Positions 34,358 through 42,814 of a DNA stretch of 46,410 bases are shown one piece after another; position 1 is the stretch's first letter, and every line of letters begins with the position of its first letter. The position numbers and the translations under genes are program-made. The notes under the pieces are model-generated. The model saw nothing but the letters and a program-made list of their open reading frames with translations, was not told where the DNA came from and searched no databases. This stretch comes from an uncultured Halomicronema sp. (GTDB lineage Bacteria > Cyanobacteriota > Cyanobacteriia > Phormidesmidales > Phormidesmidaceae). Where the stretch lies: positions 1 through 46,410 of the forward strand of contig CALCCA010000051.1 of NCBI GenBank assembly GCA_937899725.1. The letters are read 5' to 3'.

Positions 34358-34729
34358 CTAAGCTGAGGTCTCTGTCGCTTGGGCGCTGACCCAGTCAATT
34401 TTTTCTTGCAGATAGGCTTTGGTTTGCTGCAGCGCCGCCACCTGTTCGTCAATGAGCGTGATTTTGTGCTGCAGCAAGCTGACCTTCTCCGGGATGCTGA
34501 GGCGATCGCTTTCCCAAGCGGTGATTTCCTGCTGAATTTCGGCCAGCGTAAACCCTAAGCGCTTGCCCTGCCGAATGAGTCGCAAACGAGTGACGGCAGT
34601 CTCGCGATAGTCACGATAGTTGTTGCCTTGTCGTTGCACATGGGTGTGATCTAGCAGACCGCGCTTTTCGTAAAACCGAATGGTATCGACTGACAGACCG
34701 GTAATTGCAGCCAGTTCGCGAATTTTCAT
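34358..34729 (-). CDS. MerR-family transcriptional regulator without cysteines
   Basis: A 123-aa regulator. The N-terminal winged helix-turn-helix is typical (MKIRELAAITGLSVDTIRFYEKRGLL, read as IRELAAITGLSVDTIRFYEK). YRDYRETAVTRLRLIRQGK and LGFTLAEIQQEI follow, then a dimerisation helix (KVSLLQHKITLIDEQVAALQQ). There is no Cys in the protein, so it is not a thiol-metal sensor like MerR or CueR; the ligand may be organic or a different signal. It is divergent from the beta-propeller gene at 34803, and the gap holds a MerR-type promoter (34741-34772). It would control that gene by untwisting the long spacer. Confidence 0.92.
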   Translation of the reverse strand: MKIRELAAITGLSVDTIRFYEKRGLLDHTHVQRQGNNYRDYRETAVTRLRLIRQGKRLGFTLAEIQQEITAWESDRLSIPEKVSLLQHKITLIDEQVAALQQTKAYLQEKIDWVSAQATETSA

Positions 34730-34740
34730 GCCTTACCCCC

Positions 34741-34772
34741 TTGACCCTGGAGCATGGTCTAAGGTCTATCTT
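34741..34772 (+). promoter_or_regulatory. MerR-type promoter with 20-bp spacer and dyad operator
   Basis: TTGACC (34741-34746) and TATCTT (34767-34772) are separated by 20 bases, the over-long spacing that MerR regulators need. The imperfect dyad ACCCTGGAGCAT/ATGGTCTAAGGT (34744-34765; 9 of 12 positions match in the two half-sites) fills the spacer. Transcription to the right would start near 34780 and read the gene at 34803. Confidence 0.6.
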
Positions 34773-34802
34773 GGCGCATAGCTGAGCGGTTAAACAAACA
34801 CG

Positions 34803-36182
34803 ATGAAGCTGTTCGCAAAAAAAGGCTGGAAACGCTTGGTGGTAGGACTGACGGGCCTGCTTGTGGCGATTGTGGGCTATGGTCTGCTGCAGCTGGTTGA
34901 GCCGGTGCCGCGCCAAAGTCCCACAGCGACCACCGAACCACCAACGTTTGCCGGGCGATCGCTATTGGTGGCGTCAGATGCTGACATGGTCGCCACCGCC
35001 TATGCCGACGCCAAACTGAACCGGGTACCTGGCATCGTCGATACGCTCTCGGTGATTCCCCTGCCGCTAGCAGCCGAGACTCCTCAGGTTGCCGCCATCC
35101 CGGTTTCTAATTCGGTGATGTCGTGGCCGCAAGTCATCGCCGTTGCTCCCGATGGCCAGCGCGCCTATATCGTAGAGGTGCGATCGCCGCCCCCAGAGGG
35201 AATTCAAGCTTTAGATAACATTGACGCGATGCCCGCTGGTCAAACCCTGACGGTGATTGACATCGCTGATCCCGCACAGCCGAGACGGCTCGAAGAAATT
35301 GCTGTCGGGCACAACCCAGAGCACATTAGCATCAGCCCTGATGGCCGCTTCTTAGCCATTAATTTAGAAGAACCAGGGCGAGAATTGCTGATTATTCAGC
35401 TCCTAGCGGATGGTCGGCTCGGGCAGCGCACCTACCTGGCCATTACTGAAGGGCCAGAGGATGAACCGGGCAATCGAGCGGCGGTTTGGCATCCGTCTGG
35501 ACAGTTTTTGGCGATGACTCAAGGCAGCGATCGCGACGTGGCGTTCTACGCGATTCAGGTTAATGGCGACGGCGCCATTGAACTGCAGCCCTACGGTGAG
35601 CCGTTGCGAGTGGGCAACCACCTGAGCAATGGCCGCTTCACCGCTGATGGTCAATTTTTCTTAGTGCCCGATTTAAAGTGGAATACCCAGTTCCTCCGCC
35701 TGCTCAATTTCCTTCTCAATCCGGCGGGGGAGATGATCGCGATTCGCTTTGATGAGACGGGACAACAGCATGAGGTGGTGTCTAAAACCACGGTGGGAGT
35801 TAGCCCCGAAGGCTTTGATCTGAGCCCAGACAACCGTTTAATTGCCACGGTGAACATGCGCCGCACCTATCTGGCCGCGCTGCCCCCAGCCTGGCGCGGC
35901 AAGTCCCACAGCTCTCTGTCTCTGGTACAGTTTGATCCCACGACGGGACAGCTGGCAACGCTGAGAGAATATGGGTTCGCCGGTCTGCTGCCCGAGCAAG
36001 CAGTGTTCGATGCCAGCAGTACTGCTCTGGCCGTCGTGATTTATAACTATCGGGAACCTCAACCCCACACCGGTGCCGTTGAGTTTTGGCAAGTGATTGC
36101 TGGCGAGCCGCCACAGCTGCAGCGATCGGACTGGCAAATTCCCGTGGTTCGAGGGGCGCATGATATTCGACTAGTGCCATGA
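34803..36182 (+). CDS. Membrane-anchored beta-propeller protein (lactonase-like repeats)
   Basis: A 459-aa protein. One membrane helix (RLVVGLTGLLVAIVGYGLLQ, about 11-30) anchors a periplasmic part with repeated propeller blades: VIAVAPDGQRAYIVEV, HISISPDGRFLAINLEE, AVWHPSGQFLAMTQG, GRFTADGQFFLVPDL and FDLSPDNRLIATVNM. This SPDG-type pattern is that of seven-bladed 6-phosphogluconolactonase/YncE-like propellers. No catalytic residues are obvious. It has its own MerR-controlled promoter. It may bind a ligand or partner; I do not assign an enzymatic activity. Confidence 0.75.
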   Translation: MKLFAKKGWKRLVVGLTGLLVAIVGYGLLQLVEPVPRQSPTATTEPPTFAGRSLLVASDADMVATAYADAKLNRVPGIVDTLSVIPLPLAAETPQVAAIPVSNSVMSWPQVIAVAPDGQRAYIVEVRSPPPEGIQALDNIDAMPAGQTLTVIDIADPAQPRRLEEIAVGHNPEHISISPDGRFLAINLEEPGRELLIIQLLADGRLGQRTYLAITEGPEDEPGNRAAVWHPSGQFLAMTQGSDRDVAFYAIQVNGDGAIELQPYGEPLRVGNHLSNGRFTADGQFFLVPDLKWNTQFLRLLNFLLNPAGEMIAIRFDETGQQHEVVSKTTVGVSPEGFDLSPDNRLIATVNMRRTYLAALPPAWRGKSHSSLSLVQFDPTTGQLATLREYGFAGLLPEQAVFDASSTALAVVIYNYREPQPHTGAVEFWQVIAGEPPQLQRSDWQIPVVRGAHDIRLVP

Positions 36183-36448
36183 GACCGACTTCAAACAGCT
36201 TAAAAGTGCCACAACCACAGCCCAAGGAACATGCCAGCAGGCAAGGAGGCAGAATTTGTGGCAGTGGTTTGAGGCATTCGCCCAATCAGAGATATTCAGA
36301 TTAGTGATGCAGTCGGCGTAGGAAGGCCGAACCGCGATCGCCACCATCTATTTGGAAAACTCTTAAAATAGTACAAGCAGCTATTTACCAGCGTTATCAG
36401 ACACTGCTGAAGTGTACCGACTTCATTCAAGGATAAACGCAGTTTCAT

Positions 36449-38749
36449 CTAGGCGGGGCTGAACAAGGTTTCTTTGATCTTCCTCTGAATATTACGGTTT
36501 ACGTAGCAATCACTATTAAGGCAATCCATTAGCAATTTGTTGGCATTGTAATAATCCAACAATATGTCTAGCTGAACTGGGTTGAAGTTCCAATCATGAC
36601 CGACATCACGATACACGATCACGATATGCCTCAACTTAGTCGCCCAGTAACGCAGATGTTCCATCCAATCTTCTAACATGCACCATTGTTGAAACTGATG
36701 CGCCGTTTCTATAATCTTTGCCCAGTCGCTTCGAAATTCAGCGCTGATTGATGAGTCTTGACGCACCATTCTGTCAATCTTCTGCAGATCCTGCTCTATT
36801 CTAAGCAGCGTTTGCATGTATTCAGGACTCGAAACTGGCATTTTCAGGAATTTACTTACACTGTTAAGCGCAATAATAAGGATGCGATCTAAGTCCATCT
36901 CAGGATTCAGAGATTCAGCATTGACCGGGCTGATTACTTTCTCCTGACTCATCGAATACATGTAATAGAATGAGCGGATAAAGTATTGAGACTTTTGAAC
37001 TTTAACACTCCGTGATTTTCTATTTAGCCACTCCAGAAATTCGAGCAAAGGCGGTTGATCCGCCAGTATTTCATCAGCTTTCTTTTTCATGAATTTAACA
37101 AGTCCATCAGCCCGAGGCGACATACTGATAGCCAAGCGAAAAACTTCATGCCACTGCTTATCCTTAATTTGATCAAATGCCAATTGAATATCTTCGAGAT
37201 CATGCTCGTAAGAAATAGCGTATGCCGCAAAATACTCTTGGAAGCTCAAATGTGAAAATGAATAGATATTGTAGGCTCTCTCTACCAGCAATCCATGCTG
37301 AGCCTCAATAGATCGCAGGGTTCTTTCTCCGTCTGCTTCCATTTCATATGGGAGTAATTTACGCCTTCGTTTACTGGGAATATTCACCATGTAATCAGCA
37401 ATATAGGTGGCTAGCGTCTGCTTTTTAAAGAAAATCTCTGACCGCTCAAATGCTTTCAATGCAATATGGCTCAGCAGCGCTTTTTTTCTCTCGACAGAAA
37501 GGTCTTGATAAATTGGGTTGCGCTCGATATTACGGCTGGCATCCCATCGTCTCAATAGAGTATATGTTGCATCTGAATACAGCTCCGCACGACTCATGGG
37601 GAAATCCGATTCAACCTCAAACACCAGACATAGCATTGTCAACAATAGTGGATTTGTCGCAAGCTCCTGAATGCGAGGACTTTGACGAAGTTTATCCAGA
37701 AACAAATCTGCTTTTTCAGGAATCTGCTTATAAATGAACCAATTCCTAGAGAAGACCTCGATTTGTTGAGCTGTAAAATCTGCAATCTCAACTTCGGTAA
37801 ACTGCTCAAATACATATTCTAAAGCGGCTATTCTACAAGTCAGAACAAATCGGTTTCCATGAAAATTATCAGTGAAGCTTTGTATTTCTTGAGTAACTCT
37901 AGAAGTATCTTCGATCTTCACTTCATCCAAGCCGTCTAAGAGCAATAAAACTCTCCGTTCTTGCAGTAAACCCTCTATCTCATAGTCTTTAATCTGCCAT
38001 GGAACATGCTCTTGAATAATATATTCAAGGAGGCTAGGATGGCCTTCAACCTCTGCAAATTTCCTTAAAACGACAAATATAGGAAGATAGTTCGAAAAAA
38101 GCTTTCGCGCACTACATTGAGTTGCCAAATGCTTTAGAAAGGTTGTTTTTCCTGCACCAGGTCGACCTAATACTAAAAGTTTTTCTTGCCTTTGCACATA
38201 ATCAACACCTGACACTTTCTCGACGGTTTGGCGAGCAAAACTAAAGGGATTCAAGTGATTGTCATCAGCATGCAAGGCATTGAGATCATCCAAACGCAAG
38301 CGTTGATGATGGGAAACTTGCTCGAGGATATTGACCTCTGTGAAAATGTTGGACAAATCGAGAGGACGAGTCATTGCGAGCACACGCATAGAGCCGCACT
38401 CATTCTGAATCTTCTCTCTAAGACGGCTGTTTAGCTCATCCACTAGCTCTTCAATATCAATCTTGCCTGAGCGTAGTGAATGTCTACCATTACTCTGTCT
38501 ATATTGCTCATTGAGAAAGTACTGAAGGCGCGCTCTCTTCCCGCGTCCACCATCTCTGAAGCTGAATTTTGTATAGACATTCCCCATGCGCGAACGATAA
38601 GCCGACAAGGTGAGGTTGAGAACCTTGATGATCACTGCATCGGTTCTACCGGCATGGAATGTTTCAACAAATGCATCTTCCTCTAACTTGGTCAGGCTGT
38701 ATTTCCTTGCTATGGCAACAAGGAAATCTCTCGGTAGTTCTTCCTGCAT
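36449..38749 (-). CDS. NACHT-domain NTPase (bacterial NLR-like), probable defence protein
   Basis: A 766-aa protein. Residues about 10-80 look like the helical HTH-like domain at the start of many cyanobacterial NACHT/WD40 proteins (LTKLEEDAFVETFHAGRTD, then LSAYRSRMGNVYTKF). The NACHT domain has Walker A LVLGRPGAGKTTFL (about 192-205) and Walker B LLLLDGLDEV (about 268-277). The rest is helical, with FSHLSFQEYFAAYA and a C-terminal NCH2-type end (LLMDCLNSDCYVNRNIQRK). No WD40 or TPR repeats follow, so the effector part is not obvious. The gene is A+T-rich and HIP1-poor compared with its neighbours, which suggests transfer. The frame is open to a TTG at 38815; the ATG at 38749 is preferred. 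Bacterial NACHT proteins protect against phages in several known cases. Confidence 0.87.
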   Translation of the reverse strand: MQEELPRDFLVAIARKYSLTKLEEDAFVETFHAGRTDAVIIKVLNLTLSAYRSRMGNVYTKFSFRDGGRGKRARLQYFLNEQYRQSNGRHSLRSGKIDIEELVDELNSRLREKIQNECGSMRVLAMTRPLDLSNIFTEVNILEQVSHHQRLRLDDLNALHADDNHLNPFSFARQTVEKVSGVDYVQRQEKLLVLGRPGAGKTTFLKHLATQCSARKLFSNYLPIFVVLRKFAEVEGHPSLLEYIIQEHVPWQIKDYEIEGLLQERRVLLLLDGLDEVKIEDTSRVTQEIQSFTDNFHGNRFVLTCRIAALEYVFEQFTEVEIADFTAQQIEVFSRNWFIYKQIPEKADLFLDKLRQSPRIQELATNPLLLTMLCLVFEVESDFPMSRAELYSDATYTLLRRWDASRNIERNPIYQDLSVERKKALLSHIALKAFERSEIFFKKQTLATYIADYMVNIPSKRRRKLLPYEMEADGERTLRSIEAQHGLLVERAYNIYSFSHLSFQEYFAAYAISYEHDLEDIQLAFDQIKDKQWHEVFRLAISMSPRADGLVKFMKKKADEILADQPPLLEFLEWLNRKSRSVKVQKSQYFIRSFYYMYSMSQEKVISPVNAESLNPEMDLDRILIIALNSVSKFLKMPVSSPEYMQTLLRIEQDLQKIDRMVRQDSSISAEFRSDWAKIIETAHQFQQWCMLEDWMEHLRYWATKLRHIVIVYRDVGHDWNFNPVQLDILLDYYNANKLLMDCLNSDCYVNRNIQRKIKETLFSPA

Positions 38750-39013
38750 TGCCTGTATAGATGTCTTGAATTTACCCTGTGAGAATATATTCTGGCACAC
38801 CACACAGAGAATCAACGTGTCTATTAATTTTGATTATAGGTTTGCTTTAAACTTCATCGTTATTTCCATGATTCCCTAAAAGCACTGAGCTGGCTGGCAC
38901 AAACAGACTCAAATCAGGAAAGTCGGGGAAAGTTGGCCTTTGTCTAACAATAAAGTCTGATTTATGAACGCGATAGTAAAGCTGTAAGTTTCATCACAAG
39001 AGATCAAAGCACT

Positions 39014-39265
39014 ATGACGCTTTCTGACTATGACTTTTCTAATCCCTATTCAGTCGAGTTGCTAGAAAATATCGGTGTTGCAACCGTCCTGCAAACCATC
39101 ACGTCGGATCATCGCGGTCGGGTTCGCTTTAGAGCAACTGACTGGCCAGCTCGCTTCTACTATCCCAACATGCAAGATACCCTCAAGCCACAGACCCCTG
39201 TTCATGTGGTGGCTCGTCAAGGGATTACCTTGCTCGTTGTGCCACAGCCATCAATCTATAATTAG
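39014..39265 (+). CDS. Small NfeD-like OB-fold protein
   Basis: An 83-aa protein. The region from HRGRVRFRATDWPARFY to VHVVARQGITLLVVP is the C-terminal OB fold of NfeD proteins (GRVRF..W.A, then VxVV...G.TLxVxP). There are no membrane helices, so it is a free soluble version. NfeD proteins usually work with stomatin-like SPFH proteins in the membrane, but none is present here. It is divergent from the NACHT gene with 264 bases between, and I regard it as part of the same acquired block. Confidence 0.75.
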   Translation: MTLSDYDFSNPYSVELLENIGVATVLQTITSDHRGRVRFRATDWPARFYYPNMQDTLKPQTPVHVVARQGITLLVVPQPSIYN

Positions 39266-39420
39266 TCGAGATAAGTATCAAACAACACTTTTTCAAGATT
39301 GGAGGGACACAATAGAATATCAACGGAAAAGATTCCTACAGTTCCCTGTAAAAGCCACCTATTGAGTGGTGGCAATTACCCGCACGAAATGAAGAATCCG
39401 CCTTCAAAAGGAGATTTCTG

Positions 39421-39522
39421 ATGCACATCGTCTCTTTGCTACTCAATGGCACTGTTATTACGACAGCCAGCGACTTACTCACAAGAAAAAAGACCAAGTC
39501 TGAATTAGAACTGAACCAATGA
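39421..39522 (+). CDS. Possible 33-aa hydrophobic/charged micropeptide
   Basis: A 33-codon ATG frame with a strong AAAGGAG eight bases upstream (39407-39413). Residues 3-21 are hydrophobic (IVSLLLNGTVITTASDLL) and the tail is charged (RKKTKSELELNQ), the plan of small membrane peptides or toxins. It shares a 4-base ATGA overlap with the next frame. No family is recognised. It lies in the A+T-rich NACHT block. The frame may be accidental. Confidence 0.35.
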   Translation: MHIVSLLLNGTVITTASDLLTRKKTKSELELNQ

Positions 39523-39605
39523 AAACAGGTTTTCAAAAGGTTCAGCAGGAGCTAGGTACTGTAAAAGGAAAGGTCTTAGCCTCAATATCAGTGTTTTTCA
39601 GATAG
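39519..39605 (+). CDS. Possible 28-aa micropeptide coupled to the previous frame
   Basis: A 28-codon ATG frame whose start overlaps the previous stop (ATGA). It encodes a basic helix-like peptide (MKTGFQKVQQELGTVKGKV). No Shine-Dalgarno of its own is visible, consistent with translational coupling if real. It could equally be chance, or both frames may be pieces of one decayed gene. Confidence 0.22.
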   Translation: MKTGFQKVQQELGTVKGKVLASISVFFR

Positions 39606-39650
39606 GTCGATTGAGATAACGAAAGAAACGCTCAGACTTTCAGTTGCCTT

Positions 39651-40211
39651 CTAAAACGTATCGTCAACAGAGCTTCGTACGACATCAATACCCAACCGCG
39701 ATCGCACCTCCACCAACGGCAGTTCCCAAAGATGTTCAGGTTGCCAAGTATCCGGGTCAAAGCCAGATTGTTGCCCCCGGCGATAGGCCATTTTGAGGCG
39801 CGATTGCACTTCCCCATGACTGAGTGCATTGGCCTTGGCACGCCGTTGCCGCGCCAGCCCTCGCAGCAGGCCAGCCAGCAACAGGACGTGCGCCAGCCGC
39901 CATTTTGCTCCCAGCAAAAAAGCCTGCACCGCCGCTTCGCCGATCAAATCAGTGCCGTAGCCCGTCAGCACATGCACGCCATCATGCAACTGTTGTCGCC
40001 TAGGGCCATGATCAAACGGCTCCAGATCATGGGCAACTAGATGATCGATCCAAGCGCGACCCAAGCTGTCAGGGGGCAGCGATCGCAGAGCATCCATTTC
40101 TACAATCGGGGCCACGTTGAGGCCTAATTGGGTGTGAACCCAGTTCAAGACGCTCAAGAAACGTTGGGCCTGAGGGCCTTGGTTCATCGTTTTGCTATCG
40201 GTAAAAGTCAT
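39651..40211 (-). CDS. Coq4-like protein
   Basis: A 186-aa protein with the Coq4 zinc motif HDxxH-x11-E complete: H76, D77, H80 and E92 (HDGVHVLTGYGTDLIGE). Coq4 is needed for ubiquinone synthesis in mitochondria and proteobacteria, where it recently has been tied to C1 decarboxylation/hydroxylation of the quinone ring. Cyanobacteria make plastoquinone instead, so the substrate here is open. The start is the ATG at 40211, which has GGGAGG six bases before it; the longer frame to 40277 has none. It is followed by no gene on its strand. The LTXXQ gene on the right is on the same strand, 97 bases away. Confidence 0.82.
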   Translation of the reverse strand: MTFTDSKTMNQGPQAQRFLSVLNWVHTQLGLNVAPIVEMDALRSLPPDSLGRAWIDHLVAHDLEPFDHGPRRQQLHDGVHVLTGYGTDLIGEAAVQAFLLGAKWRLAHVLLLAGLLRGLARQRRAKANALSHGEVQSRLKMAYRRGQQSGFDPDTWQPEHLWELPLVEVRSRLGIDVVRSSVDDTF

Positions 40212-40308
40212 GACTGACCTCCCATCGTGGGTTGTTTCATTGCCGGTGGTTGGGGCGCATCGATCGCATGCGCCCAATTCAGCCCCCTGATGGGGGTAGC
40301 TCAGCGGG

Positions 40309-40728
40309 TCAACGATTATTGCGGCGATTGTTGCGGCGTTCTTGTACCAATGAACGAAATTCTTCGAGTTGCTCCTCGGTCAGGACTGCGCTGATCTCGT
40401 CTCGCGAGGCTTGAGCAACGGCGCGATAATCCGCTTTTTGCTCATCGGTCAGGTCATCGACAGCCGCCGTCGCGGCGCGAAAATCTTGCGACTCTTCGTA
40501 AGCCTCGCGAAACTGCGATCGCTGCTCATCGGTGAAAATGCTTTCAACTTCCTCGCGGCGATCGGCCAGAATGGTTTGGATTTGTGCTTGCTGGTCGGCC
40601 GTGAGGTCAAGCTCAGCAAAAATTTCGGGGCGGGCTTGGGCGTTCGCGCTACTTGTCATCACGGGCACAACGGCGATCGCAGCGGCAGCGGCTAGGGCCA
40701 CGAGTCCAGTTGGCAAAAAGCGGTTCAT
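40309..40728 (-). CDS. Periplasmic LTXXQ (Spy/CpxP-like) protein
   Basis: A 139-aa exported protein. The signal peptide is residues 1-30 (GLVALAAAAAIAVVPV, cleavage after SANA). The mature part is helical, Gln/Glu/Arg-rich, with LTADQ at 42, LTDEQ in the middle and LTEEQ near the end, the LTXXQ repeats of Spy/CpxP chaperone-like proteins. It ends in a basic Asn/Arg tail (RRNNRRNNR). The ATG at 40728 is the natural start of the signal peptide. It diverges from the two-component pair at 40892, so it may be its target or its periplasmic modulator, as CpxP is for CpxA. Confidence 0.85.
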   Translation of the reverse strand: MNRFLPTGLVALAAAAAIAVVPVMTSSANAQARPEIFAELDLTADQQAQIQTILADRREEVESIFTDEQRSQFREAYEESQDFRAATAAVDDLTDEQKADYRAVAQASRDEISAVLTEEQLEEFRSLVQERRNNRRNNR

Positions 40729-40891
40729 AGAATCTGTCTCCAATCGAGCGGTGAACTTCAACGATTCCACTGTAGGCAACGCGCCTCGGCAAAAAGGGGG
40801 CAATCGGTCACGATCGCACCCATGACTTTAGTCACGGTCGGCGGCTGACCCAGTAAGGTTTCATAAAGGTAAGCAGTGACGTGTGCGGTTT

Positions 40892-42133
40892 ATGCCTGAT
40901 GTCCGCGCGATTCGCCCCGACAATCATCCCTTCCCCTTTTTGCTGTATGGCGAGTGGGCGCTGTTGGGCATGGCACTTTTTAGTGAATTGACGCCGCGCC
41001 TGTTGCCCCGAGCCGCCAATCTGCCGGCGACTGCCCTGGTTGCGATTCTGGCTTTCGGCGCGTTGGGCCTGTGGTTGCCGACCCGACCGCTCGGGCTCAA
41101 ACTAGCTCACGTGGGCTGGCAGCTCAGCCTAATCATGATCGCCACGCGATCCGGGGTTTTGGATTTTCGGCTGTTTCCCCTGCTGTATATCGTGTTGGTG
41201 CTGCGCAGCTGCTTTCTGTTTGGGCAATGGGGCCGACTGATCGTGACGGGGGTCTCAGTGGCGCTGTTTTTGAGCGTCATGCGAGATTGGCTGCGATCGC
41301 TCGATAGCGAACTGCCGCGCCGCGTCGTGCAACGGCTGTTACCTCAGCTCATCGGCCTGCGGCTCAACTTAGTCGTCATGTTTTTGATGCTGCTGGTGTT
41401 TTTGCTGTTGTTGATGAATGCGCTGCTGGCAGAGCGAGAACGCCGCGACGAACTGCACCGCACCAACCAAAAACTGCGAGAATCTGCCGCCCAAATCGAA
41501 AAGCTGGCCATGGCGCAAGAACGCACCCGCATCGCCCGCGAGATTCATGATTCGTTGGGGCATGCCCTGACGGGGCTCAACATTCAGCTAGAGGGCGCGC
41601 TGAAGCTCTGGGAAACCCAGCCTCAACAGGCTAAACAATTTGTCGCCCAGGCCAAAGAGATGGGGTCAACGGCACTGCGAGAAACGCGCCAGGCCGTCAC
41701 CACCCTGCGAACCACGCCGTTACCAGATCAAGATTTGGCCAGTGCGATCGCCCCCTTGATGGAGCGCGTCCAACAACTGATTGGGGTGATGCCCAGCCTG
41801 CTCATCACGGTGCCCTCGTTGCCCCCCTCAATCAGCCTCACGAGCTACCGCATCGTGCAAGAGGCGTTAACCAACATCTGCAAACACGCCGAAGCGACTG
41901 CCGTCAGCGTTAGCGTCACCCAGCAGCCAGCCGCCGCCGGTGCCTCAAACCTGCACATCACCGTGCAAGACAACGGCATCGGGTTTCATCCCCAAGACAA
42001 CACCACCGGCTTTGGCCTCAAAGGCATTCAAGAACGCGCCACCGCTGAAGGAGGTCGCTGCCAGATCGACAGTGCGCCGGGCCAAGGCTGCACCCTACAA
42101 GTTTGGTTACCCCTATCCCCTGAGGCCCCATGA
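40892..42133 (+). CDS. NarL-type sensor histidine kinase
   Basis: A 413-aa kinase. Several N-terminal membrane helices (about 15-175, such as ALLGMALFSEL, LVVMFLMLLVFLLLLMNALL) make a small sensor with no large periplasmic domain. Then comes a coiled coil; the HisKA_3 box RIAREIHDSLGHALTGL with the phospho-His; a helix pair; and the HATPase with SYRIVQEALTNICKHAEA (N box) and VQDNGIGF (G1). It resembles DesK/LiaS/NarX-type kinases. A GTG at 40883, nine bases upstream, is an alternative start. It overlaps the regulator gene by four bases (ATGA). Confidence 0.92.
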   Translation: MPDVRAIRPDNHPFPFLLYGEWALLGMALFSELTPRLLPRAANLPATALVAILAFGALGLWLPTRPLGLKLAHVGWQLSLIMIATRSGVLDFRLFPLLYIVLVLRSCFLFGQWGRLIVTGVSVALFLSVMRDWLRSLDSELPRRVVQRLLPQLIGLRLNLVVMFLMLLVFLLLLMNALLAERERRDELHRTNQKLRESAAQIEKLAMAQERTRIAREIHDSLGHALTGLNIQLEGALKLWETQPQQAKQFVAQAKEMGSTALRETRQAVTTLRTTPLPDQDLASAIAPLMERVQQLIGVMPSLLITVPSLPPSISLTSYRIVQEALTNICKHAEATAVSVSVTQQPAAAGASNLHITVQDNGIGFHPQDNTTGFGLKGIQERATAEGGRCQIDSAPGQGCTLQVWLPLSPEAP

Positions 42134-42783
42134 TTCGCGTGTTGTTAGTGGATGATCAGGCGATTCTGCGACAAGGGCTGCAGGCGCTGTTAACTCTGGA
42201 AGATGACATTCAGATTGTGGGTGAGGCGGGCCATGGACGCGAGGCTCTGGCCGTGATTCAGCGATCGCTGACGACGCCCAACGCGGTTGACTTAGTGCTG
42301 ATGGATATTCGCATGCCCGTGATGGATGGCGTGGCCGCCACCCGAGAAATTTTGCGCCAGTTTCCGGCGATTAAAGTGCTGGTGCTGACCACCTTTGATG
42401 ACGATGAGCTAGTGCAGCAGGCGGTTCAGGCAGGCGCCGTAGGCTATTTGCTCAAAGACACCCCCTCAGAAGAGGTGGCTCAGGCGATTCGGGCCGTGCA
42501 TCGCGGCTATGCCCAGTTTGGTCCCGGCATTTTTCAAAAGATGCGACCCCAGACCGTCCCCTCCAAGCCGGCGGTTCCTCTAGGATTTGATGATTTGACC
42601 CCGCGCGAGTTAGAAGTGCTGGCGTTGATCGGTCAGGGGGCAAGCAATCGCGAAATTGCCCAGGCGCTCTTTTTGTCAGAGGGCACTGTCAAGAACCACG
42701 TGACCAATATTTTGAGCCGGTTGAATTTGCGCGATCGCACCCAAGCGGCGCTGCTTGCCGTTACCGTTCTGCCCCAAGACTGA
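42130..42783 (+). CDS. NarL/FixJ-family response regulator
   Basis: A 217-aa regulator. The receiver domain is 1-118 with acidic pair Asp8-Asp9, phospho-acceptor Asp59 (LVLMDIRMPVMDG), Thr in VLTTFDDDE and Lys in YLLKDTP. The LuxR-type helix-turn-helix is about 150-215 (LTPRELEVLALIGQGASNREI and GTVKNHVTNILSRL). It is translationally coupled to the kinase by a 4-base overlap, and is therefore its partner. A stem-loop follows the stop (42780-42814). Confidence 0.94.
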   Translation: MIRVLLVDDQAILRQGLQALLTLEDDIQIVGEAGHGREALAVIQRSLTTPNAVDLVLMDIRMPVMDGVAATREILRQFPAIKVLVLTTFDDDELVQQAVQAGAVGYLLKDTPSEEVAQAIRAVHRGYAQFGPGIFQKMRPQTVPSKPAVPLGFDDLTPRELEVLALIGQGASNREIAQALFLSEGTVKNHVTNILSRLNLRDRTQAALLAVTVLPQD

Positions 42784-42814
42784 TGCCCAGCCATTGTCTG
42801 GCAATGGCCATCAG
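42780..42814 (+). terminator. Stem-loop at the end of the two-component operon
   Basis: CTGATG..GCCATTG (42780-42796) pairs with CAATGGC-CATCAG (42802-42814), with a 4-base bulge and a 5-nt loop. The stop codon of the regulator lies in the stem. There is no T tract, so termination is probable but not certain. Confidence 0.45.

Noticed and set aside
37450-37737. 95-codon plus-strand frame inside the NACHT gene
   Set aside because: Shadow of the NACHT coding sequence on the other strand; no start signal.
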